NCBI RefSeq assembly: GCF_014653215.1
Contig: NZ_BNAI01000001.1
Location: forward strand, 610,609 to 674,608
DNA from: Pseudolysinimonas yzui
GTDB lineage: Bacteria > Actinomycetota > Actinomycetes > Actinomycetales > Microbacteriaceae
Direction: 5' to 3'
Length of the DNA stretch: 64,000 nt
Shown: positions 31,821-42,004 of the stretch, piece after piece
Layout of the letters: each line of letters begins with the position of its first letter
Numbering within the stretch: position 1 is the stretch's first letter
The notes under the pieces: model-generated
Database searches by the model: none
Seen by the model: the letters and a program-made list of their open reading frames with translations, nothing else
What the model was told of the DNA's origin: nothing
Translations under genes and position numbers: made by a program

Positions 31821-32482
31821 CGGGGGCTCCGTTCGACGCGGGATGCGATTCCGGCGGTGAGCGCGAGCGGGTCGCGCTCGGTCCAACCGGCCCACTGGAG
31901 TGCCGACGGTTCGCCGCGTGCGGGATCGCCGAACAGCACCGCGTCGGCGCCCAGTTCGATCGCAGCATCCCCGACGTCGAGCACGAACTGGTCCATTGCG
32001 ATCCGCCCGACGAGGGGGAAGGTCGCCCCTCCGACGCTCACCTGGGCGCGATTCGACGCGAGCCGCGGCACCCCGTCGGCGTAACCGAGTGCGACGAGGG
32101 CGAGCGTCGTCGGCCGGGGGGCGCGATAGGTGTACCCGTAGGAGACGCCGGCGTCGACCGGAACCCGTTTGAGCGCGACGACCTCGCCGATGAGCGACAG
32201 CACGGGTTGCCCGTCACCGACGAGACCGTACGCGCGCGCGTCCGCACCCGACGCCTCGTGATCGAGACGCACCGTGCCGGCAGCGAAGCCCGCCGCGATG
32301 GCGACACCGGCATCCCGTTCGTTGCTGACGACGATCTCGCGCACGCCTGCTTCGAGCGCCGCGGGAGCGATCAGCTCGAGGCCGTGGCCAAACGCGTCGG
32401 CGCGGGCATCCAGAACGTCGCCGGGGCCATTGGCGACGAACGCGTCGAGGTCGATGAGAGCTCGACGGCGGATCCCAGGCAC
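31817..32482 (-). CDS. Alanine racemase-related protein B: barrel mostly deleted, C-terminal domain with catalytic tyrosine
   Basis: 221 residues, GTG start at 32482. It opens like an Alr barrel (RALIDLDAFV, then DARADAFGHG), but the PLP lysine is Arg27 and most of the barrel is missing. From residue 92 an intact C-terminal Alr domain follows: catalytic-type Tyr115 in VSYGYTYRA, Tyr134 in GYADGVPRL, and Met163 in RIAMDQF. The last strand is degenerate (SRVERSPR). The complementary losses in the overlapping downstream gene A suggest a heterodimer. TTGGAT lies six bases before the GTG, a weak match to the leaderless pattern. Reading: split racemase; alternative: decaying duplicate with a non-catalytic role. 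Confidence 0.75.
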   Translation of the reverse strand: MPGIRRRALIDLDAFVANGPGDVLDARADAFGHGLELIAPAALEAGVREIVVSNERDAGVAIAAGFAAGTVRLDHEASGADARAYGLVGDGQPVLSLIGEVVALKRVPVDAGVSYGYTYRAPRPTTLALVALGYADGVPRLASNRAQVSVGGATFPLVGRIAMDQFVLDVGDAAIELGADAVLFGDPARGEPSALQWAGWTERDPLALTAGIASRVERSPR

Positions 32483-32508
32483 CCGCCCATCCAAGCACCT
32501 GGAACGAC

Positions 32509-32534
32509 GAAGGCCCCGGCGAACCGGGGCCTTC
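32509..32534 (-). terminator. Strong terminator after the DUF7455 gene
   Basis: Perfect 11-bp stem GAAGGCCCCGG / CCGGGGCCTTC with a TTCG tetraloop on the minus strand, 14 bases after the DUF7455 stop. It separates that gene from the racemase pair. Confidence 0.85.
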
Positions 32535-32547
32535 GGGAACAAGTCGT

Positions 32548-32784
32548 CTAGTCGGTGACGGGTGCCAGCAGGCGGCTCGACTCGTCGTGCCAGTCGAGAG
32601 CGATGGGCTGCACCTTCTCTTTGAACTCCGCCGCGTGGTGGGCGCAGAACAGGAGCTCGCCGGTTGCGAGGGTGGCCTTCACGTAGGCCTGCGCCCCGCA
32701 GTAGTCGCAACGGTCGAGGGCGGTGAGCATCGGCGTGCCGACTTCGAGCTCGTCGACCGAACTGTCGGATGCGAACTGCGACAT
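32548..32784 (-). CDS. DUF7455 small zinc-binding protein
   Basis: 78 residues. A probable zinc site is formed by CDYCGAQAYV and LLFCAHHAAEF (two CxxC/CxHH-type knuckles). Found widely in actinobacteria, often near sigma-factor genes (Rv2708c near sigB); function unknown. The ATG has GAGGAGGAGC upstream. It is a single-gene unit closed by a strong terminator. Direct TGTGTCA repeats lie 55-70 bases upstream. Confidence 0.85.
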   Translation of the reverse strand: MSQFASDSSVDELEVGTPMLTALDRCDYCGAQAYVKATLATGELLFCAHHAAEFKEKVQPIALDWHDESSRLLAPVTD

Positions 32785-32838
32785 GTGCTCCTCCTCGGGT
32801 TGAGATCGGCTTTCCGTGACTCAATACAAGCACGCAGC

Positions 32839-32856
32839 TGTGTCAGTCATGTGTCA
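32839..32856. repeat. Direct repeat TGTGTCA with 11-base period upstream of DUF7455
   Basis: TGTGTCA at 32839-32845 and again at 32850-32856 on the plus strand, one helical turn apart, in the 225-base gap between the DUF7455 gene and parE. Possible binding site for a dimeric regulator; the rest of the gap holds a TAGTCT box for parE and nothing else I can name. Confidence 0.35.
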
Positions 32857-32958
32857 TGAGCGTTGCATTTCGCTCACGGCGCATCCGGGAATATTCGGAA
32901 ACGCGGTCACTCTCGGGTCGTGCGGGGTGGGATACCGAGGTGGGCCGTCGGCCGGGGT

Positions 32959-32964
32959 TAGTCT
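32959..32964 (+). promoter_or_regulatory. -10 box TAGTCT upstream of parE
   Basis: TAGTCT 45 bases before the parE GTG; the expected transcript start is near 32971, with a leader of about 40 bases carrying AAGGAG. Confidence 0.5.
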
Positions 32965-33009
32965 GATCGACGGCCTACTTCCAGATTGCCTCGACAAGGA
33001 GCTGAACCC

Positions 33010-35091
33010 GTGGCGAGCGACGACTATTCCGCCCGTCACCTGTCGGTGCTCGAAGGTCTCGAGGCGGTGCGCAAGCGCCCCGGAATGTACATCGGGTCGA
33101 CCGATTCGCGCGGCCTCATGCACTGCGTGTGGGAGATCATCGACAACTCCGTCGACGAGGCCCTCGGCGGCTACGGCTCCGAGATCGAGATCACCCTCCA
33201 CCCCGACGCGAGCGTCGAGGTGCGCGACCGGGCGCGCGGCATCCCGGTCGACATCGAACCGAAGACCGGGCTCTCCGGGGTCGAGGTCGTGTTCACGAAG
33301 CTTCACGCCGGCGGCAAGTTCGGCGGCGGGTCGTACGCCGCATCCGGTGGTCTGCACGGTGTGGGTGCCTCCGTGGTCAACGCCCTCTCGGAACGACTGG
33401 ATGTCGAGGTCGATCGCGATGGCGTGACCTGGGCGATGTCGTTCCACCGCGGCGAGCCCGGCATCTTCGAGGATGACGGCGAGCCCAGCCCCGACGCGCC
33501 GTTCACCCCGTTCATCTCCGGCAGCGAACTGCGCAAGATCGGCAAGGTCGCCAAAGGCGTGACCGGCACGCGCATCCGCTACTGGGCCGACCGGCAGATC
33601 TTCACCAAGGGTGCCGAGTTCCAGCTGGATGAACTCGCCGCGCGCGCCCGGCAGACGGCGTTCCTCGTGCCCGGACTGGCGCTCCACGTCGTCGACGAGC
33701 GAGGCGACGACACGACGCGCGAGACCTACCGCTTCGACGGCGGCATCGCGGAGTACGTCGGATACCTCGCCCCCGATGCGGCCCTCACCGACACCTGGCG
33801 CATCCAGGGCACCGGACACTTCACCGAGACGGTGCCGGTGCTGCAGGAGAACGGGCACATGGTGCCGACCGAGGTGGCTCGCGAGGCTCAGGTCGACATC
33901 GCGCTGCGCTGGGGCACCGGGTACGACACGGTGTTCCGCTCGTACGTCAACATCATCGCCACCCCGAAGGGCGGAACCCACCAGTCGGGGTTCGAGCAGG
34001 GGCTGATGAAGTTCCTCCGGTCGGAGATCGAGAAGAACGCGCGGCGGCTCAAGGTCGGCGCCAACGAGAAGCTCGAGAAGGAAGACATCCTCGCCGGCCT
34101 CACCGCGGTGCTGACGGTGCGCCTGCCGGAGCCGCAGTTCGAGGGGCAGACGAAGGAGATCCTCGGAACCCCGGCGGTGCGCAACATCGTGGCGAATGTC
34201 GTGGCGAAGGCCCTGGCCGAGCGGTTCACGAGCAGCAAGCGAGACGACAAGGCGCAGACCGCGCTCGTGCTCGACAAGATCGTCGCCGAGATGAAGAGCC
34301 GCATCTCCGCGCGGGCCCACAAGGAGACCCAGCGCCGCAAGAACGCGCTCGAGTCGTCGTCGCTGCCGGCGAAGCTCGTCGACTGCCGGTCGAACGACGT
34401 TCTGGGCACTGAGCTGTTCATCGTCGAGGGCGACTCGGCGCTCGGCACAGCCAAGCTGGGGCGCGACAGCGAGTTCCAGGCGCTGCTGCCGATCCGCGGC
34501 AAGATCCTCAACGTGCAGAAGGCCTCGGTCGCCGACATGCTGAGCAACGCCGAGTGTGCGTCGATCATCCAGGTGATCGGTGCCGGCTCGGGCCGCACGT
34601 TCGATCTCGAACAGGCCCGCTACGGCAAGGTCATCATCATGGCCGACGCCGACGTCGACGGCGCCCACATCCGCACCCTGCTGCTGACCCTGTTCTTCCG
34701 CTACATGCGCCCGATGATCGACTCCGGCCGGGTGTTCTCGGCCGTTCCTCCGCTGCACCGGGTCGTCGTGCTGAACCCGGGGTCGAAGCCGAACGAGACG
34801 ATCTACACCTACTCCGAGGCCGAACTGAACGGGGTGCTCAAGAATCTCGAGAAGGCCGGCAAGAAGTACCAGGACCCGATCCAGCGCTACAAGGGACTGG
34901 GTGAGATGGATGCCGACCAGCTCGCCGAGACCACGATGAGCCGCAAGCACCGCACGCTGCGACGTGTGCGGGTTTCGGATGCCGAGAACGCGTCGCGGGT
35001 CTTCGAGCTGCTCATGGGCAACGATGTGGCGCCGCGCAAAGACTTCATCATCGCCGGGCAGGGTCTCGACCGTGACCGGATCGACGTCTGA
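33010..35091 (+). CDS. parE: DNA topoisomerase IV subunit B / second GyrB-like subunit
   Basis: 693 residues. ATPase domain with WEIIDNSVDEALGG, GGKFGGGSYAASGGLHGVGA and the N-terminal RKRPGMYIGST. The TOPRIM domain has FIVEGDSALGTAKLGRD near residue 470 and DADVDGAHIRTLLL. EGDSALGTA differs from the EGDSAGGSA of typical gyrases. GyrB itself is normally beside dnaA/recF, not here, so this is the second type II enzyme present in many actinobacteria but absent from M. tuberculosis. GTG start with AAGGAG eight bases upstream. Its partner ParC is encoded 3.1 kb downstream on the other strand. Confidence 0.88.
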   Translation: MASDDYSARHLSVLEGLEAVRKRPGMYIGSTDSRGLMHCVWEIIDNSVDEALGGYGSEIEITLHPDASVEVRDRARGIPVDIEPKTGLSGVEVVFTKLHAGGKFGGGSYAASGGLHGVGASVVNALSERLDVEVDRDGVTWAMSFHRGEPGIFEDDGEPSPDAPFTPFISGSELRKIGKVAKGVTGTRIRYWADRQIFTKGAEFQLDELAARARQTAFLVPGLALHVVDERGDDTTRETYRFDGGIAEYVGYLAPDAALTDTWRIQGTGHFTETVPVLQENGHMVPTEVAREAQVDIALRWGTGYDTVFRSYVNIIATPKGGTHQSGFEQGLMKFLRSEIEKNARRLKVGANEKLEKEDILAGLTAVLTVRLPEPQFEGQTKEILGTPAVRNIVANVVAKALAERFTSSKRDDKAQTALVLDKIVAEMKSRISARAHKETQRRKNALESSSLPAKLVDCRSNDVLGTELFIVEGDSALGTAKLGRDSEFQALLPIRGKILNVQKASVADMLSNAECASIIQVIGAGSGRTFDLEQARYGKVIIMADADVDGAHIRTLLLTLFFRYMRPMIDSGRVFSAVPPLHRVVVLNPGSKPNETIYTYSEAELNGVLKNLEKAGKKYQDPIQRYKGLGEMDADQLAETTMSRKHRTLRRVRVSDAENASRVFELLMGNDVAPRKDFIIAGQGLDRDRIDV

Positions 35092-35470
35092 CGTCGATGG
35101 CGCGGTCGGAACGAGTGTGGACGCCCGCGAGCGGCTGACGGCATCCCGCACCGGGGCAGCTGTGCTGCGCCGCGTGCGGTCCGAGGTGCGGAAGCTCGGC
35201 GGTGCCGAAGAGCGAGCCACCACGAGTCAGGTCGCGTTTCGCCGGCGCCGCGGGTTCGCGTACCTGTGGGTGCCGGGTCAATACGTGGCCAGTGACGTAC
35301 CCGTCGTGATCTCGCTCGCGCTGCCGACGCACGTGCGGTCTTCTCGCTTCAAGGAGGTCGTCCAGCCCTCTGTCGGTGTCTGGATGCATCACCTGGAGGT
35401 ACGAAAGGTCGGCGAGCTGGATGCGGAGTTCCGCGAATGGCTCGAACGGGCCTACCAGGGCGCGGCGTGA
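35072..35470 (+). CDS. DUF5655-like protein
   Basis: 132 residues if the GTG at 35072 is used (20-base overlap with parE), or 117 from the GTG at 35117. The conserved part is RVRSEVRKLGGAEERATTSQVAFRRRRGFAYLWVPGQY (given here as continuous meaning, about residues 30-70), followed by VVISLALP and EVVQPSVGVWMHHLEVRKV. This resembles the DUF5655 family, whose function is unknown. No membrane segment. Translationally linked to parE on one side and to the following membrane gene by GTGA on the other. Confidence 0.65.
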   Translation: MTGSTSDVDGAVGTSVDARERLTASRTGAAVLRRVRSEVRKLGGAEERATTSQVAFRRRRGFAYLWVPGQYVASDVPVVISLALPTHVRSSRFKEVVQPSVGVWMHHLEVRKVGELDAEFREWLERAYQGAA

Positions 35471-37014
35471 CGCGCGCGCGGCTCATCCCGGCCGCTGCGA
35501 CGGCCGCGATCGTCATCGCGGCGCTGACGGCGCTCGTCTTCCTCGTGCGGGCGGGGGGCGATCCCGGCGACGCCGCGACCTGGCCGATCACCTGGGAGTT
35601 GCGCTCGAGCGACAACGGCACGCTCTTCCAGTTCTGGCAGGATGTCGCCGCCGGCCGATCGCTCGACTGGAGCTTCTCGCCGCAGGTGTTCGTGTTCCCC
35701 GAGCTGCCGATGAGCGGGGTGGCGTTCCTCACCGTCGGCGGGCATCTGTACGCCTATTACCTGGTCGTCGCCGTGCTCAACCAGGTCGTGCTCTTCCTGC
35801 TGCTGGCGGCTCTTGCCCGGCTGCTGTGGCCGGACGCGACCCCCGCTGCCGTCGTCTTGCGGGCGGGAGCCGGCATCCTGCCTCTGCTGGTGCTGCCGCT
35901 CGTCGGCACCACGTGGCTGTTCTCGTTCCACCTTGCGCCCACCTACTACGTGGGCATGTACCTCGCGCTGCTCGCGGCGCCGCTGCTGCTCCTGGTGCGC
36001 ACCCGGGCGTCACGCATTCTCGTCGCCGTCGGGCTCGCCCTCACCATCGCGTCGAACCCCCTGACGGTGCTGTTCGCCGGTCCCGGGCTCGTCGCGGTGG
36101 CCGTCGCCCGGGTGGTTCGGTCCGGCTGGCGGTCGTCGGCCCGGCCCGCGCTGCTCGTCGGGAGCGTCGCTCTCGTCGCGGTGATCGCGCGGGTCGGGTT
36201 CAGCCCGCTGCAGGGCACGGGCCTGCTCACCTACATCGACCTCGAGCGCTTTCGGTCACGCGTCGACGCGCTCTGGCCGTACTGGTCGTTCCAGATGATC
36301 GACCCCGCAGCTCGCGTGTTGCTTCCGCTCGGGGCGATCCTCGCCGTCGGCTGCCTCGTGGCGGCCATCGTGGCGTGGGTGCGGCTGACCGGACGTGCCG
36401 GGGATGCGGGTGCTCGCGCCTCCGCGACCCTCTACCTCGGGCTGGTGCCACTCGGCGGACTCGCGGCCACCGTCATCGCCCTCATCACCCACTACTACTA
36501 CTTCTGGCCCGCGCTCGTGCTCCCGTTCGTGCTCGCCTTGTTCGCCGTGCCGGCACGCGCCGCCCTGCCCGTCGTGATCGCCGGTGCGGGTGGGCTGCTG
36601 GTCGTCGGGGTGGCGACCGGCGGCGTACCGAATCTCGCGAACGCGGGCGGGTACTTCGGGTATCGCAGCGCCGAGACGCGGTGCCTCGACCGGGCCGTGC
36701 CCGGGGAGGTCGGGTTCGCCACCTTCTCCGATGCCCGCCGCGTCGGCCTGCCGTCGGCGACCGGCATCCGACTGATTCCCCTCACCGCCGATCTCACGCC
36801 GAACCACTGGCTCACCAATCGCGACTACGCGCAGCTCGAGTCGGGCACCTTCTTCTACCTCAACGATCGCGGCGACGAGTACGCCCTGGATCGCGAGGCG
36901 ATTCGAGAGCGGTTCGGCGAGCCCGACCGCGAGGTCAGGTGCGGTGACGGGCAGCGGCTGTGGATCTACGCCGAACCGGTCACCCTGCGGGAGAGCGAAG
37001 GCACGAGCGGGTAG
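35467..37014 (+). CDS. Polytopic membrane protein, GT-C-like outline, function unknown
   Basis: 515 residues, GTG start overlapping the previous stop. About ten to twelve hydrophobic segments, with a large first extracytoplasmic loop (WELRSSDNGTLFQFWQDVAA) and a soluble C-terminal part of about 120 residues (CLDRAVPGEVGFATFSDA...). The layout (N-terminal helix, big first loop, many helices, outer C-terminal domain) is like GT-C glycosyltransferases, but I see no sure catalytic motif. I do not recognise a family. It ends 57 bases before azlC. Confidence 0.65.
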   Translation: MTRARLIPAAATAAIVIAALTALVFLVRAGGDPGDAATWPITWELRSSDNGTLFQFWQDVAAGRSLDWSFSPQVFVFPELPMSGVAFLTVGGHLYAYYLVVAVLNQVVLFLLLAALARLLWPDATPAAVVLRAGAGILPLLVLPLVGTTWLFSFHLAPTYYVGMYLALLAAPLLLLVRTRASRILVAVGLALTIASNPLTVLFAGPGLVAVAVARVVRSGWRSSARPALLVGSVALVAVIARVGFSPLQGTGLLTYIDLERFRSRVDALWPYWSFQMIDPAARVLLPLGAILAVGCLVAAIVAWVRLTGRAGDAGARASATLYLGLVPLGGLAATVIALITHYYYFWPALVLPFVLALFAVPARAALPVVIAGAGGLLVVGVATGGVPNLANAGGYFGYRSAETRCLDRAVPGEVGFATFSDARRVGLPSATGIRLIPLTADLTPNHWLTNRDYAQLESGTFFYLNDRGDEYALDREAIRERFGEPDREVRCGDGQRLWIYAEPVTLRESEGTSG

Positions 37015-37071
37015 GCCACCGGTTTCCGATCGGACGTGGCGGTGATCGGTGGTCGGTGCGAGGGTTGGTGG

Positions 37072-37824
37072 ATGACCGCGGGCGACGTGCTGCTCACCGA
37101 AGACGACCGCGTGCGCGCGGCGCGGCGGGCCGGCATCAGAGCCGCCGCCATCATCGTCGGAAGCTACATCCCGTTCGGCATCGCCGCGGGTGCGGCGATG
37201 GGGGCGACCAGCGTCGACCCGATTCTCTCGATCCTCACCTCGCCGATCATCTTCGCCGGGGCCGCGCAGATCGCCGCCGTCCAATTGCTGCACGTCGGCG
37301 CAGCCTTGGGAATCGTGGTGCTGACCGTCGCCGTCATCAACGCCCGACACCTGCTCTACAGCGCCGCGCTGGCACCGCATCTCGCCGACTGGTCGACGCC
37401 GCAGCGGATGGGCGCCGCCTTCCTGCTGGCCGACCCCGTGTACGCGCTGGCGGCGGCTCGCTTCGACACGCCGGATGGCGGGGGCGGCGCCCGCGAGAAG
37501 CGGGCCTTCTACTTCGGCGCCGGCCTGACCTGCCTCGTCGGGTGGACCGCGTTGCTCGCCGTCGGCATCGTCGCGGGCGGCTTCATCCCGGAGTGGGTTC
37601 CCTTCGAACTCGCCATCCCGCTGACCTTCCTGCTGCTGACGCTGCCGCTCATCAAGAACAGTGCAGGCCTGGTGACCTTCGCGGTGGCCGGCATCGCCGC
37701 GCTCCTCGCGAGCCCTCTCCCGTTGGGCGTCGGGTTGATGGTCGGCGCCGTCGTCGGCGTGGTCGCGGGTGTCGTCGTGCTCAACGTCACCGACCGAGGC
37801 CGTACGGAGGCCGTCGATGCTTGA
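37072..37824 (+). CDS. azlC: AzlC-family branched-chain amino acid exporter, large subunit
   Basis: 250 residues with several hydrophobic helices; family segments include GIRAAAIIVGSYIPFGIAAG, IIFAGAAQIAAVQLL and VINARHLLYSAALAPHL. With AzlD it exports branched-chain amino acids or related compounds. The ATG at 37072 has GAGGG seven bases upstream; the longer frame from 37036 is rejected. Overlaps azlD by eight bases. Confidence 0.9.
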   Translation: MTAGDVLLTEDDRVRAARRAGIRAAAIIVGSYIPFGIAAGAAMGATSVDPILSILTSPIIFAGAAQIAAVQLLHVGAALGIVVLTVAVINARHLLYSAALAPHLADWSTPQRMGAAFLLADPVYALAAARFDTPDGGGGAREKRAFYFGAGLTCLVGWTALLAVGIVAGGFIPEWVPFELAIPLTFLLLTLPLIKNSAGLVTFAVAGIAALLASPLPLGVGLMVGAVVGVVAGVVVLNVTDRGRTEAVDA

Positions 37825-38149
37825 GCTGCTCGCGATCGTCCTCGGCGGCATCGTCACGTTCGTGACCCGCGCCATCTTCCTGGTGAGCAGGAAGCTGCGG
37901 CCCCCGAAACGGGTCGAACGCTACCTGCCGCTCGTGGGCCCGGCGGTGCTCGGCGCGATCGCGATTCCCGGCATCCTCGCCCCGCGGGGGGAGATCTCGC
38001 TCGTCGACACGATTCCCGCCGTGATCGCCGCCGTCGCCACCTGGCTCGGCTGGAGGGTGACCAAGCAGATCGCAGTCGGGCTGATCGTCGGGCTCGGCCT
38101 GTGGTGGGCGATTCTCGCCGTGATGGTCGCGGTGGGCGTCGAGCGCTGA
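37817..38149 (+). CDS. azlD: AzlD-family small subunit of the amino acid exporter
   Basis: 110 residues, three to four hydrophobic helices, with the family opening ELLAIVLGGIVTFVTRAIFLV and PLVGPAVLGAIAIPGIL. Starts inside the end of azlC (ATGCTTGA), the usual azlCD coupling. Converges on parC with a gap of 28 bases and no obvious terminator. Confidence 0.88.
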   Translation: MLELLAIVLGGIVTFVTRAIFLVSRKLRPPKRVERYLPLVGPAVLGAIAIPGILAPRGEISLVDTIPAVIAAVATWLGWRVTKQIAVGLIVGLGLWWAILAVMVAVGVER

Positions 38150-38177
38150 ACTGCGCCTCGAGCCCGCGCGCCTCGAA

Positions 38178-40663
<2,486 letters not shown>

Positions 40664-40664
<1 letters not shown>

Positions 40665-40669
40665 AAGAT
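40664..40669 (+). promoter_or_regulatory. -10 box TAAGAT, leaderless promoter of the phosphodiesterase-like gene
   Basis: TAAGAT, seven bases, ATG at 40677. The first base of the box is inside the start codon of the divergent parC, so the two genes share promoter DNA. Confidence 0.5.
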
Positions 40670-40676
40670 CGGGGCC

Positions 40677-41786
40677 ATGTTACCGGCGGCCAAATCCCAC
40701 CGGTTCAGCCTCACCGACGTCCTGTCGAATTGCCTTTCCGCCGTGCGGGGTGAGCGCGGGAGCCTGGGCCTGCCGACCGTGCGGCACGCCGTCGTGCTGC
40801 TCGTCGACGGCCTCGGGTCCGTGGCACTCGATGCCCACCGCGGGTACGCGCGCCGGCTGCTCGCGGCGCCGCGGGCCGACGTCATCCAAACGGTCTTCCC
40901 GTCGACGACCGCGTCGGCCCTCGCGTCGCTGACGACGGGTGTTCTGCCGGGAGCGCACGGGCTCATCGGCTACCTCGGGTTCGACTCGAGCGGCGACCGC
41001 GTCATCAACCAGCTCACCGGGTGGGGCGGCGACCTCGATCCCGGCAGCTGGCAGCGCGTGCCGACGCTGTTCGAGCGCGCCGTGAGCGACGGGATCCCGG
41101 CGTTCGCCGTCGGGCCCGGCCGCTATCGCACCTCGGGGTTCACCGCGGCCGTGCTGCGCGGCGCCGACTACCGTTCGGGCGAGTCGATCGCAGCCCGCCT
41201 GACGGAGGCGCGCCGCATCCATTCCTCCCACGAGCGCTCGCTCACCTACGTCTACGCGCCGGAGCTGGATGTCGCGGCCCACGCCTCCGGGGTCGCCTCC
41301 GACGCCTGGTCGGCCGCCCTCGAGGACGTGGATGCTGCGGTCGGCGCGTTCGCGGCGGCGCTCGGCCCGACCGCCGGGCTGCTCGTGACCGGCGATCACG
41401 GCGGTCTCGACATCCCGGGCGACGATCAGGTCATCGTCGCCCCCGAACTGCTCGAGGACGTGCGCCACGTGTCGGGGGAGCCGCGATGCCTCGCGCTGCA
41501 CCTGGAGCCGGGGGCGGATGCCGGGGCGGTGCTCGCGCGCTGGCAGGCGGCCGAAGGCGGGCGCTCGTGGGTCGCGACCCGTGACGAGGTCATCGCCGCC
41601 GGCTTCTATGGAGCGGTCGATCCTGACGTCGTGCCGCGCATCGGCGACATCCTCGTCGCGGCGCGCAAACGCATCGCGTACTACCTGGATGAGAACGACC
41701 GCGGCCGCACCATGATCGGCCAGCACGGCTCACTCACCCCCGAGGAGACCCACATCCCCCTCCTCAGGTTCGGCGCCTTCGGCTGA
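40677..41786 (+). CDS. Alkaline phosphatase superfamily protein (nucleotide pyrophosphatase/phosphodiesterase type)
   Basis: 369 residues. Outline of the type I phosphodiesterase fold: [12 protein letters not shown] at the start with the first metal Asp, [15 protein letters not shown] with the nucleophilic Thr, [15 protein letters not shown] and [13 protein letters not shown] with the later Asp/His ligands, and [15 protein letters not shown] near the end. It probably hydrolyses a phosphodiester; the substrate is unknown. No signal peptide, so cytoplasmic. A much longer upstream frame is antisense to parC and is rejected. Confidence 0.85.
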   Translation: MLPAAKSHRFSLTDVLSNCLSAVRGERGSLGLPTVRHAVVLLVDGLGSVALDAHRGYARRLLAAPRADVIQTVFPSTTASALASLTTGVLPGAHGLIGYLGFDSSGDRVINQLTGWGGDLDPGSWQRVPTLFERAVSDGIPAFAVGPGRYRTSGFTAAVLRGADYRSGESIAARLTEARRIHSSHERSLTYVYAPELDVAAHASGVASDAWSAALEDVDAAVGAFAAALGPTAGLLVTGDHGGLDIPGDDQVIVAPELLEDVRHVSGEPRCLALHLEPGADAGAVLARWQAAEGGRSWVATRDEVIAAGFYGAVDPDVVPRIGDILVAARKRIAYYLDENDRGRTMIGQHGSLTPEETHIPLLRFGAFG

Positions 41787-41921
41787 CCAGTCCCGCTGGC
41801 TGCGGATGTCGCCCTCAGAGGACCGATGCGATCCGCTCGGCGCGTCGCGGGCGTGCCGGAGGAACCGTCATCCCAGAGCGACATTTCCGATTCGGGAGAT
41901 GCCCAGCCAAGGAGAAAACGA

Positions 41922-41994
41922 GGGGTGAGGGAGCGTTCGCAAGTCAATCGGGGTAGGGGTCCCCGCTCTTGACTTGCGAACGGTCCCTCACCCC
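41922..41994. repeat. Long inverted repeat with 26-bp arms
   Basis: Left arm 41922-41947 and right arm 41969-41994 are reverse complements at 25 of 26 positions, starting GGGGTGAGGGA and containing CGTTCGCAAGTCAA. The 21-base loop itself contains CGGGG and CCCCG. It lies in the 218-base gap between two convergent genes. There is no T-run and no transposase, so either a bidirectional terminator or the end of a mobile/REP-type element. The preceding 41787-41921 holds nothing I can name. Confidence 0.85.
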
Positions 41995-42004
41995 GACCCC
42001 CGAG

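Noticed and set aside
31817..32482. Gene B viewed simply as an alanine racemase pseudogene
   Set aside because: The frame is open, coupled to gene A by GTGA, and its C-terminal catalytic residues are intact at correct spacing; the loss is confined to the half that gene A keeps. Decay remains possible but is not the best reading.
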